From NCBI GenBank assembly GCA_021731215.1, contig JAKFXU010000113.1:1-5109 (forward strand): a stretch of DNA of 5,109 nt, written 5' to 3'. This DNA comes from Rhodoferax sp. (GTDB lineage Bacteria > Pseudomonadota > Gammaproteobacteria > Burkholderiales > Burkholderiaceae_C). The stretch's first letter is position 1; each line of letters begins with the position of its first letter. Of the stretch, positions 1 to 5,109 are shown in pieces. The position numbers and the translations under genes were made by a program. Under the pieces are notes generated by a model, which was not told where the DNA came from, did no database searches, and saw nothing but the letters and a program-made list of their open reading frames with translations.

Positions 1-82
1 CGCGTTGGCTGGCGACCAGCGGGGGGACGGAATTTTTCTCAAGGATATTTGACGGGCTCATTGGGATGGCATCATAGCGGCC
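1..82. other. Upstream flank of yihY, no gene recognised
   Basis: This short flank has no recognisable gene or clear promoter. In the yihY frame it is open from the window edge to a TGA at 50-52, so it could be the last codons of an upstream + strand gene. Another + frame stays open to a TAG at 75-77. On the minus strand an ATG at 61-59 opens a frame running off the window edge, but no Shine-Dalgarno precedes it. None of these can be decided from so little sequence. Confidence 0.4.
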
Positions 83-1321
83 ATGAGTTTGCCACCCACC
101 CCGCCGCCGCGCTTGGCCGAGCGTCTCGAAGAGCTGGGCACGAGCCTGTCGCACTTTCCGTGGCAGAGCACCGCGCACACCCTGCGCGAGCGTTTTCGGG
201 AAGACCGCCTGGGCCTGACCGCCAGCAGCCTGACCTTTACCACCACCATTGCCCTGGTGCCCTTCATCACCGTGGCGCTGGCCGTTTTCACGGCCTTCCC
301 GATGTTTGCCAAGTTTCAGAATGTGTTGCAGCAGTGGCTGCTGGAAAGCCTGATTCCCGACAATATCGCGCGCCAGGTGCTGGGCTACCTGACCCAGTTT
401 GCCGGCCAGGCCAACAAGCTGGGGGTGGCTGGCGTGGTTATTTTGCTGATCACCGCGCTGGCCCTGATTCTGACCATCGACCGCACGCTCAACGGCATCT
501 GGCGGGTGCGCCAGCCGCGCCCGTTCGGGCAGCGGGTGTTGGTGTACTGGGCCGCCATCACGCTGGGGCCGCTGTTGCTGGGCATCAGCCTGAGCATCAC
601 CTCCTACGTCCTCTCTGCGTCCAAAGGCGTGGTGGGCGTGATGCCGGGCGGGGTGCGACTGCTGCTCGATGTACTGCAATTTGGTCTGATCGCCGCCAGC
701 ATGGCCGCCCTTTACCACTATGTACCCAATACCCAGGTGAAATGGAGGCACGCCTGGATTGGCGGCCTGTTTGTGGCGGCTGGACTTGAGCTGGCCAAGA
801 AGCTGTTGGCGCTGTACCTGGGCATGGTGCCGACCTATTCCGTGGTCTACGGCGCCTTTGCCACCGTGCCGATTCTGCTGATCTGGATTTACCTGGCCTG
901 GGTGATTGTGTTGTTGGGCGCGGTGATTGCGGCCTACCTGCCCAGCCTGCTCGCCGGCGTGCAGCACCGGGTCAGAACGCACGGCTTGCAGTTTCAGTTG
1001 GCGCTAGAGACGCTGCAGCAGCTCGATCGTGTGCGTGCTGCCCCGCAGAAGGGATTGAGCATGGAGCAACTCTCGCGTTTGCTGTGGATTGACACGCTGC
1101 AACTGGAGCCAGTGTTGGAAACCTTGTGTGAGCTGGATTGGACCGGTCGACTCGATGAAGAGATTGCCGACCAGGAGGCGCGCTATGTGTTGTTGGCCGA
1201 TCCAGATTCGACCCTGCTGGCGCCCTTGCTCAATACGCTCTTGCTGCATCAGGATGAGGTGACCCAAAATTTGTGGAAAAGCAGCCTCTGGCCCTCGATG
1301 GTATTGCGCAAGGCGCTGTAA
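83..1321 (+). CDS. yihY: YihY/BrkB family (UPF0761) inner-membrane protein, long form
   Basis: This is a complete 412-residue polytopic membrane protein. About six hydrophobic segments are visible, near residues 52-74, 113-131, 152-176, 195-211, 223-245 and 256-286. Family hallmarks are the first segment with its polar lead-in (DRLGLTASSLTF, then ALVPFITVALAVF), the HYVPNTQVKWRHAWIGG stretch near 212-228, and YSVVYGAFATVPILLIWIYL near 252-271. E. coli YihY was once called RNase BN, which proved to be a misassignment. BrkB of Bordetella was linked to serum resistance, but the molecular function of the family remains unclear, so no activity is assigned here. Residues 300-412 form a soluble, probably cytoplasmic tail absent from the roughly 290-residue E. 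coli protein. The ATG at 83 is the first ATG after an in-frame TGA at 50-52, and its ribosome binding site is weak. The gene seems unrelated to the downstream transporter. Confidence 0.93.
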   Translation: MSLPPTPPPRLAERLEELGTSLSHFPWQSTAHTLRERFREDRLGLTASSLTFTTTIALVPFITVALAVFTAFPMFAKFQNVLQQWLLESLIPDNIARQVLGYLTQFAGQANKLGVAGVVILLITALALILTIDRTLNGIWRVRQPRPFGQRVLVYWAAITLGPLLLGISLSITSYVLSASKGVVGVMPGGVRLLLDVLQFGLIAASMAALYHYVPNTQVKWRHAWIGGLFVAAGLELAKKLLALYLGMVPTYSVVYGAFATVPILLIWIYLAWVIVLLGAVIAAYLPSLLAGVQHRVRTHGLQFQLALETLQQLDRVRAAPQKGLSMEQLSRLLWIDTLQLEPVLETLCELDWTGRLDEEIADQEARYVLLADPDSTLLAPLLNTLLLHQDEVTQNLWKSSLWPSMVLRKAL

Positions 1322-1419
1322 GTTCAGGCGTAAAACGAGTTCCCCGGGCCGGGCGCAGGAGCGCGGCGCCTGATCAAATCGCCGCATGGTCGATGGACCG
1401 TCCTCCCACTATCAAGCGT

Positions 1420-1460
1420 ACTTAATTTACAAAAATAGGTGTTTATCCTATATGTTAAGT
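1420..1460. promoter_or_regulatory. Nested inverted repeats over the smoE promoter, operator candidate
   Basis: An outer inverted repeat pairs ACTTAA (1420-1425) with TTAAGT (1455-1460). An inner one pairs ATAGG (1435-1439) with CCTAT (1447-1451) around the 7-base TGTTTAT. The two centres are about 3 bases apart, so this is not one perfect palindrome. The inner arms fall in the promoter spacer and touch the -10, where a bound repressor or activator would act. The binding protein is unknown, and AT-rich DNA gives short palindromes by chance. Confidence 0.35.
1426..1454 (+). promoter_or_regulatory. Candidate sigma70 promoter of the polyol transporter operon
   Basis: TTTACA at 1426-1431 matches the -35 consensus TTGACA at five of six bases. 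After a 17-base spacer, TATATG at 1449-1454 matches the -10 TATAAT at four of six. It lies in the most AT-rich part of the window and points towards smoE. Transcription would begin near 1461, giving a leader of about 134 nt. It is a prediction from consensus match and position only. Confidence 0.5.
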
Positions 1461-1580
1461 GCAAAAAAATATGCATTTCAGCACTTTTCGTACCAAATCC
1501 TGTTGGAAAGATCGGTATCGTTGAACTTGTGAATACGTCCCTGAGACCCATTTCCGGCGGCGAACTTCACCTCAACTATC

Positions 1581-1587
1581 AAGGAGA
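1581..1587 (+). promoter_or_regulatory. Ribosome binding site of smoE
   Basis: AAGGAGA is a near-perfect Shine-Dalgarno sequence ending 7 bases before the ATG at 1595. It decides the start: the frame is open upstream to a GTG at 1439, but only the ATG at 1595 combines a strong ribosome binding site with an immediate signal peptide. Confidence 0.9.
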
Positions 1588-1594
1588 CATCTAC

Positions 1595-2905
1595 ATGAAA
1601 CTGAAATCCCGTATTGCCTTGGCCGCCTTGGCTGCGGCGTTCTGCAGCGCATCCCAGGCTGCGACCGAACTCGTGATTGCCACCGTGAACAACGGTCACA
1701 TGATCGAAATGCAGAAACACAGCAAGACTTTTGAAGCCGCCAACCCGGACATCAAGCTCAAGTGGGTCACGCTCGAAGAAGGCGTGCTGCGCCAACGCCT
1801 GACCACCGACATCGCCACCAAAGGCGGCCAGTTCGACGTCATGACCATCGGCATGTACGAAACCCCGATCTGGGGCAAAAAGGGCTGGCTGACCGAACTG
1901 AAAACCTCGGCGGCTTACGATGTGGACGACCTGCTGCCGGCCATGCGCAACGGCTTGTCGGTGGACGGCAAACTGTTTGCCGCGCCGTTCTACGGCGAAA
2001 GCTCGATGCTGATGTACCGCAAGGACCTGGCCGACAAGGCCGGCGTCAAAGTCAGCGAGCGCCCGACCTGGACCGAGGTCAAAGACCTGGCGGCCAAGAT
2101 TCACGACCCGAAAAACGGCGTCTATGGCATTTGCCTGCGCGGCAAGCCGGGCTGGGGTGACAACATGGCGTTCCTGAGCACGCTGGTCAACACTCACGGC
2201 GGCCAGTGGTTTGACATGAACTGGAAGCCGCAACTCGAAAGCAAACCCTGGAAAGACTCGATCAACTTTTATGTCGACCTGCTGAAAAAATACGGCCCGC
2301 CCGGCTCATCGGCCAACAGCTTTAACGAAATCCTGGCACTGTACAACGAAGGCAAGTGCGGCATGTGGATTGACGCCACGATTGCGGCCTCCTTCATCAC
2401 CGACCCCAAGCAGTCCAAGGTGGCTGACAAGGTCGCATTTGCACAGGCCCCCACGGCTGTCACGCCCAAGGGCGCCAACTGGCTGTGGGCCTGGGCACTG
2501 GCCATTCCGGCCGGTTCACAAAAAGTGGAAGCCGCCACCAAGTTCGTGACCTGGGCCACCAGCAAGGAATACATCAACCTGATCGGCAAGGAAGTCGGCT
2601 GGGGCAACATTCCCACCGGCACCCGCAAGAGCACCTACGCCAATGCGGAGTTTCTGAAAGTGGCCAAGTTTGCCGCCGCCGAAAAGATGGCGATCGACAG
2701 CGCCAACCCGGCTGACAGCACCCTGCCCAAGAGCCCGTATGTGGGCGTGCAGTTTGCCGCCATCCCCGAGTTCCAGGCGATTGGCACCACGGTGGGTCAG
2801 CAGATGAGCGCGGCCCTGGCGGGTAAATCGAGCGTTGACGCCGCCTTGAAGGCCTCGCAAGTGGCCGCTGAACGTGAAATGAAGAAGGCCGGCTACTACA
2901 AGTAA
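1595..2905 (+). CDS. smoE: Polyol (sorbitol/mannitol) ABC transporter substrate-binding protein
   Basis: This is a 436-residue periplasmic solute-binding protein of the extracellular solute-binding family 1 (MalE-like) fold, probably capturing hexitols such as sorbitol or mannitol for the membrane complex. Residues 1-22 are a Sec signal peptide: basic MKLKSR, an alanine-rich core, and SQA before the likely cleavage site ahead of ATELV. Recalled SmoE/MtlE proteins share the mature start (ATVNNGHMIEMQ), RQRLTTDIATKGGQFDV near 67-81, the PFYGESS stretch near 131-137, YGICLRGKPGWGDNMA near 177-192, KYGPPGSS near 232-239, and a C-terminus ending EMKKAGYYK. Length is typical. The mature protein has two cysteines (C180, C255), which I recall being shared by relatives. 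The adjacent permeases and ATPase confirm an importer. Exact substrate preference among sorbitol, mannitol, arabitol and similar polyols cannot be read from the sequence. The AT-rich region upstream probably holds its promoter. Confidence 0.92.
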   Translation: MKLKSRIALAALAAAFCSASQAATELVIATVNNGHMIEMQKHSKTFEAANPDIKLKWVTLEEGVLRQRLTTDIATKGGQFDVMTIGMYETPIWGKKGWLTELKTSAAYDVDDLLPAMRNGLSVDGKLFAAPFYGESSMLMYRKDLADKAGVKVSERPTWTEVKDLAAKIHDPKNGVYGICLRGKPGWGDNMAFLSTLVNTHGGQWFDMNWKPQLESKPWKDSINFYVDLLKKYGPPGSSANSFNEILALYNEGKCGMWIDATIAASFITDPKQSKVADKVAFAQAPTAVTPKGANWLWAWALAIPAGSQKVEAATKFVTWATSKEYINLIGKEVGWGNIPTGTRKSTYANAEFLKVAKFAAAEKMAIDSANPADSTLPKSPYVGVQFAAIPEFQAIGTTVGQQMSAALAGKSSVDAALKASQVAAEREMKKAGYYK

Positions 2906-2914
2906 ACCGCTCAA

Positions 2915-2937
2915 GAGAAGCCGCCAGCCGGCCTCTC
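2915..2937 (+). other. Stem-loop just after smoE
   Basis: GAGAAGCCG (2915-2923) pairs with CGGCCTCTC (2929-2937) around the 5-base loop CCAGC, with a single A-C mismatch. It starts 10 bases after the smoE stop codon. No T-run follows, so it is more likely an mRNA 3'-end-protecting hairpin than a terminator. Binding-protein genes of ABC operons often have such structures downstream. Confidence 0.55.
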
Positions 2938-2944
2938 CGGACAG

Positions 2945-2976
2945 TGCGCGGCGGCCCATCGGCTGCTGCGCATTTT
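2945..2976 (+). terminator. Terminator-like hairpin between smoE and smoF, probably leaky
   Basis: TGCGCGGCGGCC (2945-2956) pairs along its full length with GGCTGCTGCGCA (2961-2972) around the loop CATC. The 12 bp include two G-U wobbles (2950/2967 and 2953/2964) and no mismatch. TTTT follows at 2973-2976, then GTATGTT. This is the form of a rho-independent terminator with a short T-run. Because smoF follows in the same direction without an obvious promoter, partial read-through is the sensible interpretation. Confidence 0.6.
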
Positions 2977-2990
2977 GTATGTTCTCAATC

Positions 2991-2996
2991 AAGAAG
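2991..2996 (+). promoter_or_regulatory. Ribosome binding site of smoF
   Basis: AAGAAG, one base off AAGGAG, ends 8 bases before the ATG at 3005. It supports that start over the in-frame TTG at 2975, which overlaps the T-run of the terminator-like hairpin and has no ribosome binding site. Confidence 0.6.
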
Positions 2997-3004
2997 TCAC
3001 GCCC

Positions 3005-3865
3005 ATGAACCGCTTCCTGCCCCGCGTCCTGCTGACTCCGGCGGTGCTCACGCTTTTCCTGTGGATGATCGTGCCGCTGGTGATGACGATTTATTTTTCG
3101 CTCATCCGCTACAACCTGATGCAGCCCGATCAGACCGGTTTCATCGGCCTGGAAAACTTTGAATACTTTGTAACCGACCCCTCATTCGGCGCCGCCGTGA
3201 TCAACACCCTGCTGCTGGTGGGCAGCGTGATTCTGATCACCGTGATCGGCGGCATCTTGCTGGCGCTGTTGATTGACAATCCGTTTCCGGGCCGGGGACT
3301 GGTGCGCATCCTGCTGATCTCCCCTTTTTTCGTCATGCCCACCGTCAATGCCCTGCTGTGGAAACACATGATGATGAACCCGATTTACGGGGTGCTGGCA
3401 CAGGTCTGGATTTTCTTTGGCGCCACCCCCGTGGACTGGCTGACCGACTGGCCGCTGTGGAGCGTGACCCTGATCGTGGCCTGGCAGTGGCTGCCGTTTG
3501 CCACCCTGATTTTCATCACCGCGCTGCAAAGCATGGACCGCGAGCAACTGGAGGCCTCGCGCATGGACGGCGCCAACTACCTGCAGCAACTGCGCTACCT
3601 CTACCTGCCACACCTGTCCCGTTCGGTGGCCGTGGTGGTGATGATAGAGATGATTTTCCTGCTCAGCGTGTTCGCTGAAATCTACACCACCACCAGCGGC
3701 GGACCGGGCGACGCCAGCACCAACGTGGCGTTCCTGATTTTCAAACAGGCGCTGCTGAACTTCGACGCTGGCGTGGCTTCGGCCGGAGCGCTGTTTGCGG
3801 TGGTGCTGGCCAACATCGCCGCCATTTTCCTGATCCGCATGGTCGGCAAGAACCTCGACAAGTGA
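3005..3865 (+). CDS. smoF: Polyol ABC transporter permease, first subunit
   Basis: This 286-residue inner-membrane protein belongs to the binding-protein-dependent transport permease family (MalF/UgpA type) and would form half of the polyol channel. Six hydrophobic segments are visible near residues 10-33, 68-90, 102-120, 153-175, 207-226 and 260-280. The EAA loop that docks on the ATPase is clear near 182-202 (LEASRMDGANYLQQLRYLYLP). The TTSGGPGDAST stretch near 229-239 and the DAGVASAGALFAVVLAN helix near 254-270 are typical of sugar permeases of this type. Length is normal and there is no long MalF-like periplasmic insertion. It sits 99 bases after smoE, across two stem-loops, and only 7 bases before smoG. 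Family and complex membership are secure. The polyol assignment depends mainly on the neighbouring binding protein. Confidence 0.9.
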   Translation: MNRFLPRVLLTPAVLTLFLWMIVPLVMTIYFSLIRYNLMQPDQTGFIGLENFEYFVTDPSFGAAVINTLLLVGSVILITVIGGILLALLIDNPFPGRGLVRILLISPFFVMPTVNALLWKHMMMNPIYGVLAQVWIFFGATPVDWLTDWPLWSVTLIVAWQWLPFATLIFITALQSMDREQLEASRMDGANYLQQLRYLYLPHLSRSVAVVVMIEMIFLLSVFAEIYTTTSGGPGDASTNVAFLIFKQALLNFDAGVASAGALFAVVLANIAAIFLIRMVGKNLDK

Positions 3866-3872
3866 GCCTCCC

Positions 3873-4703
3873 ATGACCGCTTCCAAAACAAATCTGCTGA
3901 TCTACGGCCTGCGCACGCTAACCGCCTGGGGCGTGACCCTGCTGCTGTTTTTTCCGCTGGGCTGGCTGGTGCTCACCGCCTTCAAGACCGAGCTGCAGGC
4001 GATCTCGGTGCCACCGCTGCTTTTATTCACGCCCACGCTGGAGAACTTCAGCATCGTGCAAGAGCGCAGCGACTATCTGCTTTACGCCAAAAACTCGCTG
4101 ATCACCAGCGTGCTCTCCACCGTGCTGGGCCTGGTGCTGGCGTTTCCGGCGGCCTATTCGATGGTCTTCTTCAAGGGCAAGTACACCAAGGACATTTTGA
4201 TGTGGATGCTCTCCACCAAGATGATGCCGGCGGTGGGCGCCCTGGTGCCGATCTACGTGCTGGCGCAGACCACCGGCTTGCTGGACTCGCGCACGGCGCT
4301 GGTGATCGTGTTCACCATGAGCAACCTGCCGATCATGGTGTGGATGCTGTACTCGTACCTGAAAGACATTCCGCACGAGATTCTGGAAGCCGCGCGCATG
4401 GACGGCGCCACGCTGTGGCAGGAGTTCCGCTACGTGCTGCTGCCCCTGACCCTGGGCGGCCTGGCCTCCACCGGCCTGTTGTGCCTGGTGCTGAGCTGGA
4501 ACGAAGCCTTCTGGTCGCTCAATCTGAGCGCCGCCAAGGCCGGCACGCTGGCCACGCTGATCGCCTCGTATTCCAGTCCGGAGGGCCTGTTCTGGGCCAA
4601 GCTGTCGGCCGCGTCATTCATGGCAATTGCACCGATCGTGGTGTTCGGCTGGTTCAGCCAGAAACAACTGGTGCAAGGCCTGACCTTTGGCGCAGTGAAA
4701 TGA
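3873..4703 (+). CDS. smoG: Polyol ABC transporter permease, second subunit
   Basis: This 276-residue inner-membrane protein is of the MalG/UgpE type and would pair with SmoF. Hydrophobic segments lie near residues 14-36, 75-99, 109-131, 142-162, 196-215 and 245-262. The EAA loop is complete near 171-191 (LEAARMDGATLWQEFRYVLLP), with the conserved glycine in the usual place. LVLSWNEAFWSLNL near 205-218 and the C-terminus QKQLVQGLTFGAVK are characteristic of this subunit. The ATG at 3873 follows the smoF stop by 7 bases (GCCTCCC). No proper Shine-Dalgarno is present beyond a weak AAGTGAG overlapping the smoF stop, so translation is probably coupled to smoF. Length is normal. After it the operon is interrupted by a structured repeat before the ATPase gene. 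Confidence 0.9.
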   Translation: MTASKTNLLIYGLRTLTAWGVTLLLFFPLGWLVLTAFKTELQAISVPPLLLFTPTLENFSIVQERSDYLLYAKNSLITSVLSTVLGLVLAFPAAYSMVFFKGKYTKDILMWMLSTKMMPAVGALVPIYVLAQTTGLLDSRTALVIVFTMSNLPIMVWMLYSYLKDIPHEILEAARMDGATLWQEFRYVLLPLTLGGLASTGLLCLVLSWNEAFWSLNLSAAKAGTLATLIASYSSPEGLFWAKLSAASFMAIAPIVVFGWFSQKQLVQGLTFGAVK

Positions 4704-4711
4704 TGAACACA

Positions 4712-4810
4712 CCCCGGCTTGCCCACTGCGTGTGGCCGCTTTCCCCCTTGCAGGGGGCGGCGCCAGCGGCCCGGCAAAGCCGGTTCCGCGGCACCCCTGG
4801 TTGGGGGCAG
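4712..4810. repeat. Structured GC-rich intergenic repeat between smoG and smoK
   Basis: Several hairpins stand in a row. CCAC pairs with GTGG around 4723-4734. CCCCCT (4743-4748) pairs with AGGGGG (4752-4757) around TGC. A nested stem has CCGGC (4771-4775) with GCCGG (4779-4783) around AAA, then CGG (4767-4769) with CCG (4786-4788), then GCC (4762-4764) with GGC (4790-4792). CCCC (4794-4797) pairs with GGGG (4803-4806). From memory, near-identical elements with the core GGCGCCAGCGGCCCGGCAAA are scattered between genes in Comamonadaceae. Only one copy is in the window, so repetition is recalled and not observed. The outer boundaries are approximate. Confidence 0.65.
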
Positions 4811-4840
4811 TTGCACTCAACCGTTTGTATATAAAAAGTG

Positions 4841-4845
4841 AGGAG
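4841..4845 (+). promoter_or_regulatory. Ribosome binding site of smoK
   Basis: AGGAG ends 7 bases before the ATG at 4853, and the translation that follows matches the ATPase family from its first residues, so the start is well fixed. Confidence 0.85.
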
Positions 4846-4852
4846 CAATCCA

Positions 4853-5109
4853 ATGGCATACCTTCAACTGCAAGGCGTCGAGAAACTGTTCGGCCAGCAC
4901 CGCGTCATCAAAGGCATTGACCTTGACATCCAACAAGGTGAATTCGTTGTCTTCGTCGGCCCCTCGGGCTGCGGCAAGTCCACGCTGTTGCGCCTGATTG
5001 CCGGTCTGGAAAACATCAACAGCGGCTCACTGCAGCTCGATGGCCGCGACATCACCGATCTGCCCTCCAGCAAGCGCGACCTGGCCATGGTGTTCCAGAG
5101 CTACGCCTT
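4853..5109 (+). CDS. smoK: Polyol ABC transporter ATP-binding protein (N-terminal part, cut by window end)
   Basis: Only the first 85 codons plus two bases of this ATPase lie in the window. It reads [18 protein letters not shown] and continues with an intact Walker A motif GPSGCGKST at residues 36-44. [12 protein letters not shown] at 47-58, DGRDIT at 63-68, [12 protein letters not shown] at 74-85 and the Q-loop glutamine at 82 follow. F13 is in the usual place of the adenine-stacking aromatic. The sequence is of the MalK/UgpC/MsmX subfamily, whose members are usually about 330-370 residues, so most of the protein (ABC signature, Walker B, C-terminal regulatory domain) lies outside. It would hydrolyse ATP on the cytoplasmic face to drive SmoF/SmoG. 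Members of this subfamily can serve more than one sugar importer, so the polyol-specific name rests on context. Confidence 0.9.
   Translation, partial: MAYLQLQGVEKLFGQHRVIKGIDLDIQQGEFVVFVGPSGCGKSTLLRLIAGLENINSGSLQLDGRDITDLPSSKRDLAMVFQSYA

Larger units (their letters stand above)
1322..1594. other. Intergenic region between yihY and smoE
   Basis: The 273-base gap has three parts. Positions 1322-1400 are GC-rich and contain a weak hairpin (CAGG at 1356-1359 with CCTG at 1369-1372, inner GC pairs, one mismatch). No T-run follows it, so it is at best a poor terminator for yihY. Positions 1411-1500 are strikingly AT-rich and hold the promoter and inverted repeats listed separately. Positions 1500-1594 form the leader to the smoE ribosome binding site. 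I see no convincing small gene or known riboswitch. Confidence 0.6.

Noticed and set aside
1..61. Divergent minus-strand gene starting at ATG 61-59
   Set aside because: Only 20 codons are visible, no ribosome binding site precedes it, and the peptide is not recognisable; it cannot be supported.
49..789. 246-codon frame overlapping yihY on the same strand
   Set aside because: It begins at a TTG, shows R/A/G/H-rich composition without domains, and lies in a shifted frame over the well-supported yihY gene.
1356..1372. Terminator of yihY
   Set aside because: The stem is short with a mismatch and a 3-base loop, and no T-run follows.
1439..1594. N-terminal extension of smoE from a GTG
   Set aside because: The extension would bury the signal peptide 52 residues inside the protein, lacks a ribosome binding site, and overlaps the likely promoter.
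1478..2233. Antisense open frame of 251 codons over the start of smoE
   Set aside because: It is complementary to a clearly coding gene, has a low-complexity composition rich in H, Q, V and G typical of antisense GC-rich frames, and matches no family I recognise.
2975..3004. TTG start for smoF, ten codons upstream
   Set aside because: It lies in the T-run of the terminator-like hairpin without a Shine-Dalgarno, whereas ATG 3005 has AAGAAG at good spacing.
3182..3886. Antisense open frame of 234 codons over smoF
   Set aside because: The product is dominated by H, Q and G, as expected opposite a GC-rich membrane-protein gene, and smoF is unmistakable on the other strand.
4700..4834. 44-codon frame starting ATGATG and overlapping the smoG stop, running through the repeat
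   Set aside because: The overlap looks like a coupled small gene, but nearly all of its sequence is the structured repeat, the peptide is proline/arginine-rich with no recognisable motif, and no separate ribosome binding site is seen.
4811..4835. Possible promoter before smoK (TTGCAC at 4811-4816, TATAAA at 4830-4835)
   Set aside because: The -10-like hexamer is good, but the distance from TTGCAC is only 13 bases, and no other acceptable -35 lies at 16-18 bases.

Overview
The window looks like chromosomal DNA of a GC-rich betaproteobacterium, most likely of the Comamonadaceae (Rhodoferax/Polaromonas/Acidovorax-like). The lineage call rests on strong G/C preference at third codon positions, the long form of the YihY membrane protein, and a nested GC-rich repeat at about 4712-4810 that resembles, from memory, intergenic repeats common in that family. 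It is an inference, not a database result.

Layout, all genes on the + strand. Positions 1-82 hold no recognisable gene. Positions 83-1321 encode a complete YihY/BrkB-family (UPF0761) inner-membrane protein with a C-terminal cytoplasmic extension. A 273-base gap (1322-1594) follows. Its AT-rich centre carries a good sigma70-like promoter inside nested inverted repeats, followed by a leader of about 130 nt. Then comes a polyol (sorbitol/mannitol-type) ABC importer: periplasmic binding protein smoE (1595-2905), permeases smoF (3005-3865) and smoG (3873-4703), and the start of ATPase smoK (4853 to the window edge, 85 full codons seen).

The parts fit one machine. SmoE would capture a hexitol in the periplasm, SmoF and SmoG would form the channel, and SmoK would power it. 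Polyol dehydrogenase and kinase genes are often next in such operons, but they would lie beyond the window. No regulator gene is visible.

The core genes are an ordinary, well-known system. The non-coding junctions are the most interesting part. Two consecutive stem-loops separate smoE from smoF, and the second looks like an intrinsic terminator (12-bp stem, 4-nt loop, TTTT), suggesting partial termination that favours binding-protein expression. A structured repeat of about 100 bases sits between smoG and smoK. The inverted repeats around the smoE promoter are operator candidates. I found no RNA genes, CRISPR array, insertion sequence or evidence of an undescribed system.
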